A stretch of DNA of 64,000 nucleotides from positions 1,488,001-1,552,000 of the forward strand of contig CP028150.1 in assembly GCA_003028315.1 (NCBI GenBank), given 5' to 3'. The stretch is from Neisseria mucosa. GTDB lineage: Bacteria > Pseudomonadota > Gammaproteobacteria > Burkholderiales > Neisseriaceae. Shown piece by piece: positions 17,086-25,821 of the stretch (within the stretch, counting starts at the first letter, position 1; every line of letters starts with the position of its first letter). The notes beneath the pieces were generated by a model that was not told where the DNA came from, did no database searches, and saw only the letters and a program-made list of their open reading frames with translations. The position numbers were made by a program, and so were the translations under genes.

Positions 17086-17113
17086 TTGAATTTCCAACCA
17101 AACCCATTATAAT
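17086..17113 (+). promoter_or_regulatory. Candidate promoter for prfA
   Basis: TTGAAT (17086-17091), 16-bp spacer, TATAAT (17108-17113), about 57 bases upstream of the prfA start codon. Confidence 0.5.
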
Positions 17114-17169
17114 AACGCCTCCTCACGCCGTCGCGGACGACTCCCGACGGCATTTGTTATGGAAGAATT

Positions 17170-18246
17170 ATGAAGCCGTCTATCTTAGAAAAACTACAAC
17201 AACTCAGCGACCGACTGGAAGAAGTCACCCACCTTCTCGGACAGCCCGAAGCCACGTCCGATATGGACAACTACCGCAAGCTCACGCGCGAACACGCCGA
17301 ATTGACGCCCGTGGTCGAAGTATTCCAAAACTATCAGTTGGCTCAAAGCGACTTGGCGGATGCCGAAGAAATGCTGTCCGACCCCGAAATGAAAGACTTT
17401 GCCGCCGAAGAAATCGAAGTGGCAAAAGCTAAAATCGACACGCTCGATACCGAACTGCAAAAACTGCTGCTACCCAAAGATGCCGACGACGACAAAAATA
17501 TCTTCATCGAAGTGCGCGCCGGAACGGGCGGCGACGAAGCCGCGCTGTTTGCCGGCGATTTGCTGCGTATGTACAGCCGTTACGCCGAGCGCAACCGCTG
17601 GCAGGTTGAAATCGTCTCAGCCAACGAAAGCGAGTTGGGCGGTTATAAAGAAGTCATCGCCCGCATCGTCGGCTTGGGCGCGTACAGTCGTCTGAAATTT
17701 GAATCGGGCGGCCACCGCGTACAGCGCGTTCCCGCCACCGAAAGCCAAGGCCGTATCCACACCTCCGCCTGCACCGTCGCCGTCATGCCCGAAGCGGACG
17801 AACTCGAAGACATCGAACTGAACCCCGCCGACCTGCGCATCGACACCTTCCGCGCTTCCGGCGCAGGCGGTCAGCACATCAACAAAACCGACTCCGCCGT
17901 CCGCATCACCCACCTGCCCACCGGCATGGTGGTTGAATGCCAAGACGGCCGCAGCCAACACGCCAACAAAGCGCAGGCGATGAAAGTCCTCGCCGCCCGC
18001 CTGAACGACGCGCAAAAACGCGAAGCCCAAGCCAAAGAAGCCGCCGAACGCAAATCCCTTATCGGCAGCGGCGATCGCAGCGAACGCATCCGCACCTACA
18101 ACTACCCGCAAGGCCGCGTAACCGACCACCGCATCAACCTCACCCTGCACAAGCTGGATTTCGTGATGGACGGCGATTTGGAAGAAATCACCAACGCCCT
18201 GATTGCCGAACATCAGGCAGAGCTACTGGCGGCAATGGGCGACTGA
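17170..18246 (+). CDS. prfA: Peptide chain release factor 1
   Basis: RF1 releases finished proteins at UAA and UAG codons. The stop-codon reading motif PAT is at residues 188-190, which separates it from RF2 (SPF), and the catalytic GGQ is at 233-235 in FRASGAGGQHINKTDSAVRITH. The domain-1 start and the C-terminal ERIRTYNYPQGRVTDHRI block are complete. 358 residues is standard. A DUS is read as YSRLKFES near residue 172. hemK/prmC, a frequent neighbour, is not here. Confidence 0.97.
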   Translation: MKPSILEKLQQLSDRLEEVTHLLGQPEATSDMDNYRKLTREHAELTPVVEVFQNYQLAQSDLADAEEMLSDPEMKDFAAEEIEVAKAKIDTLDTELQKLLLPKDADDDKNIFIEVRAGTGGDEAALFAGDLLRMYSRYAERNRWQVEIVSANESELGGYKEVIARIVGLGAYSRLKFESGGHRVQRVPATESQGRIHTSACTVAVMPEADELEDIELNPADLRIDTFRASGAGGQHINKTDSAVRITHLPTGMVVECQDGRSQHANKAQAMKVLAARLNDAQKREAQAKEAAERKSLIGSGDRSERIRTYNYPQGRVTDHRINLTLHKLDFVMDGDLEEITNALIAEHQAELLAAMGD

Positions 18247-18481
18247 TAGGGCGGTTGATGCTTGGTGCCAAAGCGTGAAGGCAGGCTTAATGGCGGGAAA
18301 ACAAGTTCTGCCGCAGCGCAAATCAAGCCTCAGCCGTCGCCCACCGTCCTTTCCGTAACCATAAAAATCCTGTGTGGAAATGACGGCGCTCCTAAAAAGC
18401 CTTCCCACTCAAACGCAAGCCCGGATAAACCGATTCCACGCAGTCCTCCAACACCCCGCCCTTTTTCAGACGACTCATCCC

Positions 18482-19489
18482 ATGAACACCCCGCTCACCC
18501 GCCGCCGTTTTTTCGCCATCGCCGCCCTGACTGCCGCCGGAGCAACCGCGCCCTTCCTCCTGAACCGCAACCGCCCTGCCCCGTTACCAACTACCGGCGA
18601 ACCCGTCATTTGGAAAGGCATCGCGCTGGGTTCCGGCGCCGAGCTCCGCCTCTTCGGCGTTGACCGCAAAGAAGCCGAAATCCTTGTCAACAAAGTCCTC
18701 GCAGAAGTCGCCCGCCTCGAAAAAATCTTCAGCCTCTACCGCGAAGACAGCCTGATCAACCGACTGAACAAAGAAGGTCGTCTGAACAACCCGCCGCCCG
18801 ATTTCCTTGCCCTGTTGAGCATCTGCCGCGACATCCACGCCCTGACAGACGGCGCGTTCGACCCCACCGTCCAAGTGCTGTGGAACCTTTATGCAGACCA
18901 TTTCCGCCGCAACCCGCGTGCCGAAACCCCGCCGTCCGAACCTGATATCCGGCGCACCCTCAAACTCGTCGGCTTCAAACACGTCGTCTTCGACCAAAAA
19001 GCTATCCTCTTCGAACAAAAAGGCATGGGCTTGTCCCTCAACGGCATCGCCCAAGGCTACATCACCGACAAAATCACCGCCCTGCTGCAACAACACGGCA
19101 TCCGCCAAGCCCTCGTCGATATGGGCGAAATCCGCGGCTTCGACACCGACAACCAACGCACATGGAACGTCGGCATCCGCAATCCCCAAAACGAAGAAGC
19201 CACCCTCCTGACCATCCCCATGCAAAACCAAGCCTTCGCCACCTCAGGCGGCTACGGTACCGTGATGGACGAAGCCGGCAAGTTCACCCACCTCTTCGAC
19301 CCGCGCACCGGCACTGCCACACCGCGCTACCGCAGCGTCAGCGTCATGGCGCCGACCGCCGCCGTTGCCGATGCCTTCTCCACCGCGTTCTCCATCATGG
19401 ACGAAGCCGCCATCCGTACCGCCGCGCGCGCCAAAGAGGCAAAAGTCTGGCTGGTCATGCCCGACAACCGCATCGAAACCCTAGCCTGA
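18482..19489 (+). CDS. apbE: FAD:protein FMN transferase (ApbE family)
   Basis: ApbE attaches FMN to threonine of flavoproteins such as NqrB/NqrC in the periplasm. The start at 18482 gives MNTPLTRRRFFAIAALTAAGATAPF, a twin-arginine-like export signal ending in a hydrophobic stretch; a longer open frame upstream has no homologous look. Family motifs include FSLYREDSLINRLN, TDGAFDPTVQ, SLNGIAQGYITDKI, DMGEIRGFD and FTHLFDPRTGTATPRYRSVSVMAPTAAVADAFSTAFSIM with the Mg-binding Asp and Thr. 335 residues is normal. It is unlinked to nqr genes here. A DUS is read as EGRLNN. Confidence 0.9.
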   Translation: MNTPLTRRRFFAIAALTAAGATAPFLLNRNRPAPLPTTGEPVIWKGIALGSGAELRLFGVDRKEAEILVNKVLAEVARLEKIFSLYREDSLINRLNKEGRLNNPPPDFLALLSICRDIHALTDGAFDPTVQVLWNLYADHFRRNPRAETPPSEPDIRRTLKLVGFKHVVFDQKAILFEQKGMGLSLNGIAQGYITDKITALLQQHGIRQALVDMGEIRGFDTDNQRTWNVGIRNPQNEEATLLTIPMQNQAFATSGGYGTVMDEAGKFTHLFDPRTGTATPRYRSVSVMAPTAAVADAFSTAFSIMDEAAIRTAARAKEAKVWLVMPDNRIETLA

Positions 19490-19545
19490 ACATTGTATTT
19501 GGCAAAAAAGGCAGGCTCTCCCGAATACAACAAAACTTAAAAGTC

Positions 19546-19590
19546 AAAAGGTCGTCTGAAAATCTCGAATCAAGATTTTCAGACGACCTT
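19546..19590 (+). terminator. Inverted DUS hairpin downstream of apbE
   Basis: The right arm runs directly into the inverted repeat of IS1655 copy 2 at 19591, mirroring the arrangement at copy 1. Confidence 0.75.
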
Positions 19591-20665
19591 GGATTCGGAT
19601 TTCAAGTGCAACACTAGGGTACCAGTGGTTGGAACAGATTTAAGAATAAAACACTTGGCGTTTCGTAGCCAAGTGTTTTTCTCGGCCGGTGGTTCAACTC
19701 ATCTTGAACCCTGCGTATCTCCCGATCGCTGATGTTTCGGAAATCGGTTTGTTTGGGGAAATATTGTCGGATGAGTCCGTTGGTGTTTTCATTCAGCCCT
19801 TTCTCCCACGAATGGTAAGGGCGGCAAAAATAGGTTTTCGCCTTCAATGCTTTGGCTATTTTGGTGTGTTGGTAGAACTCTTTGCCGTTATCCATGGTGA
19901 TGGTGTGGACTCTGGCTCTATATGCCTTTAATACCCTAATGGCCGCCCGGGCAGTGTCTTCGGCTTTTAAGTTCTTTAATTTGCAGATGATGGTGTAGCG
20001 GGTAACGCGTTCGACCAAGGTCAATAACGCGCTTTTCTGATTTTTGCCGACGATGGTGTCGGCCTCCCAATCGCCGATGCGGGTTTTCTGGTCGACGATA
20101 GCAGGTCGGTTTTCTATGCCGACGCGGTCGGGCACTTTGCCTCTGGTCCATGTGCTGCCGTAGCGTTTGCGGTAGGATTTGCTGCATATTCTGAGATGTT
20201 GCCACAAAGTGCCGCCGTTGCTTTTGTCTTGGCGGAGGTAGCGGTAAACGGTGCTGTGATGGAGTGTGATCCCGTGGTGTTTATGCAGGTAGGCACATAC
20301 TTGTTCGGGACTGAGTTTGCGGCGGATAAGGGTGTCGATGTGTTGAACCAGCTGCGAATCGAGCTTATAGGGTTTTCGCCGGTGCTGTTTGGTCAGCCGG
20401 CTTTGCCGTTGGGCTTTATCGGCGCTGTATTGCTGTCTTTGGATGCAGTGCCGCTTGATTTCTCGGCTGATGGTGCTTTTGTGGCGGTTGAGCTGTTTGG
20501 CGATTTCGGCGATGGTGCAGTAGCGGGACAGGTATTGGATATGGTATCGTTCGTCTTGGGTCAGTTGTGTGTAGCTCATGGCAATCTTTCTTGCAGGAAA
20601 GGCCGTATGCTACCGCATACTGGCCTTTTTCTGTTATGGAAAGTTGCACTTCAAATGCGAATCCG
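19591..20665 (-). mobile_element. IS30-family element, IS1655-like, copy 2 (intact)
   Basis: Same 22-bp terminal repeats as copy 1, with the transposase on the minus strand. GACCTT sequence (half of a DUS) occurs outside both ends, so the pre-insertion site reads as an uninterrupted hairpin arm followed by TGCCATTTTGGG. Confidence 0.92.
19614..20579 (-). CDS. IS30-family transposase (IS1655 type)
   Basis: A full-length 321-residue DDE transposase. The N-terminal helix-turn-helix is IAEIAKQLNRHKSTISREIKRHC (residues about 24-46). The catalytic core shows the aspartate in IGDWEADTIVG, the second in HTITMDNGKEF, and the glutamate in HSWEKGLNENTNGLIRQYFPK, with the IS30 trailer LNHRPRKTLGYETP. 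It differs from copy 1 at only a handful of positions and has no stop, so it could supply transposase to both copies. Confidence 0.95.
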   Translation of the reverse strand: MSYTQLTQDERYHIQYLSRYCTIAEIAKQLNRHKSTISREIKRHCIQRQQYSADKAQRQSRLTKQHRRKPYKLDSQLVQHIDTLIRRKLSPEQVCAYLHKHHGITLHHSTVYRYLRQDKSNGGTLWQHLRICSKSYRKRYGSTWTRGKVPDRVGIENRPAIVDQKTRIGDWEADTIVGKNQKSALLTLVERVTRYTIICKLKNLKAEDTARAAIRVLKAYRARVHTITMDNGKEFYQHTKIAKALKAKTYFCRPYHSWEKGLNENTNGLIRQYFPKQTDFRNISDREIRRVQDELNHRPRKTLGYETPSVLFLNLFQPLVP

Positions 20666-20692
20666 CCGACCTTTGCCATTTTGGGACAGTTT

Positions 20693-22030
20693 TTAAATCA
20701 AGCCTAGAGAATTGATAAATACAACAACAATCGCCAAAGGTGCAACATAGCGCAACACCATCAGCCAAAGACGGATAATGGTTTGGGGAACGCTGCTGCC
20801 TGCACCGGCATTCGCCAATACGGACTCCCTATCCTGAATCCACGCAGTAAACACAGCAACGCTCAATGCGCCAATCGGCATAATGACTGCCGAAATCAGG
20901 TAGTCCCACAAATCGAAAACGGTTTTTCCGAAGATTTTAAACTCACCCCAAACACCGAAAGACAAAGCAGAGGGAATACCGACAATAAAAATTGCCGTAC
21001 CAATCAGCCAAGTATGGCGGCTGCGTTTACCCTCATCCTGACGAATCGTAGCGGCAATGACGGTTTCCAACATCGAAAACGCCGAAGTCAGCGTCGCAAA
21101 CACCACCAACAGCATAAAGACGGCAAACAAAATCTGCCCCAACGGCATTTTCATGAACACGGCAGGCAAAACAACAAAAATCAAACCCGGCCCCTGACTT
21201 GGTTCGAATCCGAAAGCAAATACCGCCGGAAAAATAACCAGCCCAGCCAGCAGAGAAACCAAAAGGTTCATCCACATAATGATATTGCCTGAACGGAACA
21301 TATCTTGGTCTTTACCCAAATAAGACGCATAAGTAATCATCGCAGACACGCCGATACTTAACGCAAAAAATGCCTGACCCAAAGCCGTAAGCATGGTTTG
21401 CGGCTTCAAATGCGACCAGTCGGGTTTCAGCAGGAAAGATACTCCTTCCATCGCCCCGGGCAGCGTCAGTGAACGGACAGCCAAAACAATAAACAGGATG
21501 AACAGGCCCGGCATCAGGTAACGGTTTGCTTTTTCAATCCCGTCGGACACACCGCCTTGAACCACCCAAATGGTAATCAGCATGAACAGCCCTTGATAAA
21601 ACAACGACCCTTCAGGACTGGAAATGGTCGCACCGAATAATGCCTCAAAATCCGCACCCGCATGGATTTCTCCGGTAAAGCTATGGACAACGTAGTTCAA
21701 CACCCAGCCACCGACGACACTGTAAAAAGACAACAAGATAAAGCAGGCTGCAACCCCCATACGCCCCACCCACGGCCATTGCGAACCCGGGCGCAGGGTC
21801 TTGAAAGAATCGATGGCATTTTTACCGCCCGTCCTGCCGATATAAAACTCGGCAAGCTGCACAGGTAATGCCACCAAAATCGTAAAAAGCAAAAACAGCA
21901 GGAAAAACACCGCCCCACCGTTTGTCCCCGCGGTGTACGGGAATTTCCAAATTGCACCCAAGCCGATTGCCGAACCTGCCGCAGCAAGCACAAAACCAAG
22001 TTTGGAAGACCAAGAAACCGGATGATTCAT
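20693..22030 (-). CDS. Sodium-dependent neurotransmitter:sodium symporter (NSS) family protein
   Basis: An inner-membrane Na+-coupled carrier with the LeuT fold, probably for an amino acid. The first helix reads LGFVLAAAGSAIGLGAIWKFPYTAGTNGG (residues 10-38), the NSS signature; the position equivalent to LeuT Asn27 is alanine, a substitution I recall in many proteobacterial members. About eleven to twelve hydrophobic segments fit the 445 residues. The start at 22030 matches the family and follows a weak site; the longer frame adds an unlikely leader. The substrate cannot be deduced. IS1655 copy 2 ends just 27 bases beyond the stop codon. Confidence 0.88.
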   Translation of the reverse strand: MNHPVSWSSKLGFVLAAAGSAIGLGAIWKFPYTAGTNGGAVFFLLFLLFTILVALPVQLAEFYIGRTGGKNAIDSFKTLRPGSQWPWVGRMGVAACFILLSFYSVVGGWVLNYVVHSFTGEIHAGADFEALFGATISSPEGSLFYQGLFMLITIWVVQGGVSDGIEKANRYLMPGLFILFIVLAVRSLTLPGAMEGVSFLLKPDWSHLKPQTMLTALGQAFFALSIGVSAMITYASYLGKDQDMFRSGNIIMWMNLLVSLLAGLVIFPAVFAFGFEPSQGPGLIFVVLPAVFMKMPLGQILFAVFMLLVVFATLTSAFSMLETVIAATIRQDEGKRSRHTWLIGTAIFIVGIPSALSFGVWGEFKIFGKTVFDLWDYLISAVIMPIGALSVAVFTAWIQDRESVLANAGAGSSVPQTIIRLWLMVLRYVAPLAIVVVFINSLGLI

Positions 22031-22261
22031 GATTATTGTATTAAGAAATGTGAAGAGACCGCATTGTAACAAAGCGTAACTGCATATAGCACAACCATAA
22101 TGGCCTGCTTCAAAATTTCGCACATAAGGTGCGCTTAAAAAGACAATATTGAATAAAAAATCTGAGATTTTGTTTTTTAGATAAACATAAATACAAAAAA
22201 TAGGTAATTTTGATATTTTATTTCAAACAAACACTGCCATGATAAAAAGCACAAAAGAAAA

Positions 22262-22283
22262 AGCCCGGACATTTGTCCAGGCT
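22262..22283 (-). terminator. Intrinsic terminator of the tRNA gene
   Basis: On the minus strand, GCCTGGACAAATGTCCGGGC forms a hairpin with one G-T pair and is followed by TTTTTCTTT. It lies nine bases beyond the tRNA's CCA. Confidence 0.8.
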
Positions 22284-22291
22284 TCGATATT

Positions 22292-22367
<76 letters not shown>

Positions 22368-22383
22368 TCAAGAGAAAGAGCAT

Positions 22384-22411
22384 ATTGTATCATAAAATAT
22401 TACAGAGACAA
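22384..22411 (-). promoter_or_regulatory. Promoter of the tRNA gene
   Basis: Minus strand TTGTCT (complement of 22406-22411), 16-bp spacer, TACAAT (complement of 22384-22389), placing the start about ten bases before the mature tRNA. Confidence 0.6.
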
Positions 22412-22462
22412 GGACCGCTTGGCTTTTATCACCGTATATTTTATCCATAAGCACCTTGCCTC

Positions 22463-22503
22463 AAGTCGTCTGAAAACAAAAATTACACTTTCAGACGACC
22501 TTT
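22463..22503 (-). terminator. Inverted DUS hairpin downstream of the isochorismatase-like gene
   Basis: One arm begins AAGTCGTCTGAAA, lacking one G of the usual motif. It lies between the tRNA promoter and the hydrolase gene and would end the latter's transcript. Confidence 0.65.
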
Positions 22504-22587
22504 TCTCATTCATACCATATAACCCAAAAAAACAGGCCGCTAAAAGCGACCTGAAAAACTCTTGCAGCTGGGAGTGATAGCAAGAGG

Positions 22588-23241
22588 TTACGACACTTTA
22601 AACCAAGCTTCGTTAGCATAACGGAGCATTTGTTCGGGAATCTCTTCGGCGTTGCTGACAACAGAGATACCGGATTTACGCATTTTATAGACAGCCTGAA
22701 TGGTACTTTCAGGTGCATAGCCATGGCATGCGGCAAGATTGACGATAATGTGCAGGCTGTCGTTGTACCACAATAATTGTTCGGCGGTACGGCTGATTGC
22801 TTCTTCCGTTGCCAAACCGCCGATAATGACAGTATCTGCTTTTTCTGCATAAAGCCATTCAATCAAACCGGTGCTGCGGGCTTCGTTATCATCATGGAAG
22901 CATGCACCAAAACCATTCTCCCCGCCTAATTCGATTACATGGTCATAATCAGCAGATGCCGGCAAACCATCCAGCAAATTTGCACCACGGCAACCGCCTG
23001 CACACTGGCTAAAATAGCCACTTTCCCGCGCAAACATAATTCCGTTGCGTTTAACGACTGCGGCGCAAATACTCTCCGGATCAATATTGACGTTCTCGAC
23101 CAAAATACGCTTATCTGCGATAGCTGCCTGACGGTTTAATTCTTTAACCATGTTTTCCGGTTGATGCAGGAAATGGTTGGCATTGGCTGCCATGCAGGTA
23201 AAGCGGAATTGAGGTTGAATATCGATAGCAACAGTCGTCAT
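22588..23241 (-). CDS. Isochorismatase-fold protein lacking the catalytic cysteine
   Basis: 217 residues with the isochorismatase/nicotinamidase fold: TTVAIDIQPQF gives the first catalytic aspartate, KRNGIMFARESGYF resembles the lysine region, and VIIGGLATEEAISRTAEQLL corresponds to the usual G-x-x-T-x-x-C-V-x-x-T-A. Here alanine replaces the cysteine. In the isochorismatase PhzD the cysteine is also missing, so vinyl-ether hydrolysis without a thiol nucleophile is conceivable; amidase action is unlikely. The start at 23241 gives the family N-terminus. It is monocistronic, with no biosynthetic neighbours. Confidence 0.75.
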   Translation of the reverse strand: MTTVAIDIQPQFRFTCMAANANHFLHQPENMVKELNRQAAIADKRILVENVNIDPESICAAVVKRNGIMFARESGYFSQCAGGCRGANLLDGLPASADYDHVIELGGENGFGACFHDDNEARSTGLIEWLYAEKADTVIIGGLATEEAISRTAEQLLWYNDSLHIIVNLAACHGYAPESTIQAVYKMRKSGISVVSNAEEIPEQMLRYANEAWFKVS

Positions 23242-23692
23242 GATGTAACTCCACAAAAAACCAGATAAATCCGGAAACACTTCCTCGATAAATGGCTCTT
23301 ATCGAAGATAATCGGTATATTTATGATGAACGGTATAATATCAGGATAATCGGCAAATCACCAGGAATATTTAACAATTAGTAACAATTTATTCCGTAAA
23401 TATCTATTTAGTAGAATTCACCCTCAAAAATCTCACAAAAAATATCAACTCAATAAGCATAAATGTTTGAAATTTATTTTTGTTTTAATCCCCCTTATTA
23501 CCTCCTCCTCAACTTTTGCCTTCAATTTAATATTGACCAAAAAACAACAGAAAGAGAAAAATGCAGTTATTTTTTTGACTTAAATCGAATTTTTCTTCAT
23601 GAGTTAACAAAAAATCTTGCTAAAAAAATTAAAAAGCATAGGACAAACGGCAATCATTCCTCCTCCAACCAACAACCCAAAGCCACAAATAT
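23242..23692. other. AT-rich intergenic region
   Basis: About 450 bases between the isochorismatase-like gene and the DUS hairpin. AT-rich throughout, without recognisable repeats or RNA genes. An 83-codon open frame on the plus strand (23463-23714) runs into the DUS hairpin and looks accidental. Confidence 0.5.
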
Positions 23693-23736
23693 AAAAGGTC
23701 GTCTGAAACCTTAAACCTCAGTTTCAGACGACCTTT
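23693..23736 (-). terminator. Inverted DUS hairpin downstream of the PycTM-DUF3616 gene
   Basis: DUS pair with a 14-base loop, 15 bases past the stop codon of the large fusion gene. Confidence 0.75.
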
Positions 23737-23750
23737 AATCAGCTTTAAAA

Positions 23751-25601
23751 CTACTGTTTACCAAGCTGGCTGTAATCCACCAACATATATTTGGCAGTAA
23801 TTTTCTGCGAGGCATTGCCTTCATCGCCCATCAGAATCATCTGTGGCTTGCCGTTGACCGTAATCGAATCGACGGCTTCGACGTTGGTGATGTGTTGCAG
23901 GTTGGGCAGGGAGATTTTTTGCGGTTCGTCGGTCGGGTTGCCGCTCCAAGTCCACAGTTGCGAGAATTTCTGACCGTTTTCATCCTTCACTTCGTTGGCG
24001 ATGACGTAGTTTTTCAACACCGGGTCGTAGTTGATGGAACGGATACCGCCGCCGTCGATGTCGAGGATGGCGACTTCGTCAAACTCAGGTTTGGCGTTGC
24101 GCTCGAATACGTCTTTCGGGTTGCTGATGAATGCCACCAGCGCCATATTGTTGAACTCAGGATCGCGGAAGCCCAAGACGAGGCGTTTCTTCACAGGGTC
24201 GAACGCCATGCCTTCGATATTGATTTCTTCAAAGGAAACTTCGGCTTTGGTGCGTTCGCTGATGAGGTCGTGCAATTTGTGGTCGGTTTCCAAAACCTGC
24301 GTCAGATTGTCGTAGCTGGTCAGCCCCAACACATTACCGTCTTGGATTTTAAAGCGCATCAGGTGTTCGCGGTCGGGCGAGCGGTTGCCTTTGCGGGTGC
24401 GCGAATGCGAAGTGAGCGCGTAGATAAAGCCTTCATCGTCGCGCGCCAATGCTTCCAAGTCGCTTAGGCGGCGTTTGAAGCCGGTGATCACGCGCGTATC
24501 CAAGGCCTCGTCTTCGATAAATCTGCCTGACGGATCGATGCTGACGATGCTGAACGCATGGTTCGGTTCGTCTTCTGCAATCAACAGTTTGCCGTCGGGA
24601 AGCTGTTGCACGGCAGATGGCTCGTACACGCCGTTGAACATATTAATACCCAAAGAGCGCAGCTCTGCCGCATTGTTGGCGGGTTGGGTCAGCAGCGAAG
24701 GCAGCGTCTTCACGCCGATAAACGCCGCCAGCGAAGCCAAAAGCCCCCAACGGAATACGGCATAGGACAGGTTGATGTATTTGAATTGTTTGTCCGCCAG
24801 CAAGCCCAGCCAGTAAAGATGATCGCTCATCTTTTGATAGACTTGTTTGCGGTCGCCCATAATCTCCTGCATCATTTCCCAATATTGGTCTTTTTGCACC
24901 TTCACACGGTCTTCGTAAATCAGGATATTGGGCTGGCTGCCGCTGAAAAAGCGCGTTTGGGTGCTGCTGAGGCGGGTTCTCAAATCACGCAGTTTGGCGC
25001 GCCCGCGGAAGAAATCCTTAACCCAAGCGCGCGCCGCCTGCATTTTGCCGATACGTTCGGGCGAAGCGGACAGCAGCGCGAACACGATGGACGCGGCGGC
25101 GGTAATCATAAACGTACTCGCCGGAATCAGAAATTCGGGTGACGATGAAAAAATAAATGCGCCCGAAATCATCAGCGCAGACACGATAAAACCGTTGAGC
25201 GAAATCATAATGTTCGCCTTGGTCGCCGCCAGCGCGAGCAGCTCCATCTCCGAACGCACAGCGTTGCGGAACATGGTTTCCACGCCTTTGTTCGTACCCA
25301 AAAGATCGGAAGGCGGCGCATCGGCGGCTTGTTTTTTCTTCTTCGCCTTGTCTTTTTTGTCTTTCTTTTTCTTTTTGGGCTTTTCAGACGACGTCTCAAT
25401 GCCTTCAAGGATGATGTTATCCGTCACGGCCTCTTCGGCATTGCTGTCTTGTTGATGGTCTGCCGTTTCAGATTCTGAGTCTTCCCAAACTTCGGAAACA
25501 GGCTGCGGCGCATCGGGATCGGGTCGTTCGAAAGGTTTCTCCCAGTCAGAAACCGTATTTTGCGGCTCTTGCCCTTTTTTATTTTTATCGTGGAAATCCA
25601 T
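23751..25601 (-). CDS. PycTM (DUF5706) membrane effector module fused to a DUF3616 propeller-like domain
   Basis: 616 residues. Residues 1-100 are acidic and disordered, with a lysine-rich tract (KKKKKDKKDKAKKKK, 76-90). Residues 103-300 match the Pycsar effector family PycTM/DUF5706: KGVETMFRNAVRSEMELLALAATKANIMISLNG, a membrane hairpin (about 131-152 and 157-178), then FFSGSQPNILIYED, WEMMQEIMGDRKQVYQKMSDHLYWLGLLADKQFKYINLSYAVF, and a third span (about 283-299). Residues 320-616 resemble DUF3616: repeated strands with NIEGMAFDPVKKRLVLGFRDP at 461-481. The topology predicts that this C-terminal domain is periplasmic. No nucleotide cyclase gene is nearby. Family names come from memory of these patterns. 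The fusion is unusual; function is unknown, defence or envelope signalling being plausible. Confidence 0.75.
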   Translation of the reverse strand: MDFHDKNKKGQEPQNTVSDWEKPFERPDPDAPQPVSEVWEDSESETADHQQDSNAEEAVTDNIILEGIETSSEKPKKKKKDKKDKAKKKKQAADAPPSDLLGTNKGVETMFRNAVRSEMELLALAATKANIMISLNGFIVSALMISGAFIFSSSPEFLIPASTFMITAAASIVFALLSASPERIGKMQAARAWVKDFFRGRAKLRDLRTRLSSTQTRFFSGSQPNILIYEDRVKVQKDQYWEMMQEIMGDRKQVYQKMSDHLYWLGLLADKQFKYINLSYAVFRWGLLASLAAFIGVKTLPSLLTQPANNAAELRSLGINMFNGVYEPSAVQQLPDGKLLIAEDEPNHAFSIVSIDPSGRFIEDEALDTRVITGFKRRLSDLEALARDDEGFIYALTSHSRTRKGNRSPDREHLMRFKIQDGNVLGLTSYDNLTQVLETDHKLHDLISERTKAEVSFEEINIEGMAFDPVKKRLVLGFRDPEFNNMALVAFISNPKDVFERNAKPEFDEVAILDIDGGGIRSINYDPVLKNYVIANEVKDENGQKFSQLWTWSGNPTDEPQKISLPNLQHITNVEAVDSITVNGKPQMILMGDEGNASQKITAKYMLVDYSQLGKQ

Positions 25602-25821
25602 GTTTATCCTCCGTTTGAGTGAATCAATTTAAATGGAAAGGGAAAAGCGTTTTTTAGTTCCTCTGATTCGGGGAATTTACATAACGTCATACATTATCGA
25701 TAAAAACATTACACTTATTGGGATAATCATGTTTGTAATGATTAAGTCGGCAATCCAAGTTCCCCTTCAACAAAAACTGCCGCCAAACGGGCAGTTTGCG
25801 GCAGTTGTAACGTATCGTTTA

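Noticed and set aside
18247..18481. Open frames between prfA and apbE on both strands
   Set aside because: They are shadows running into the flanking genes; the 235-base gap shows no supported feature.
23463..23714. An 83-codon frame in the AT-rich gap before the PycTM fusion
   Set aside because: No ribosome-binding site, low-complexity composition, and it ends inside a DUS hairpin.
22588..25601. The isochorismatase-like gene and the PycTM fusion as one operon or system
   Set aside because: A DUS hairpin and about 500 non-coding bases separate them, so joint function is not supported.
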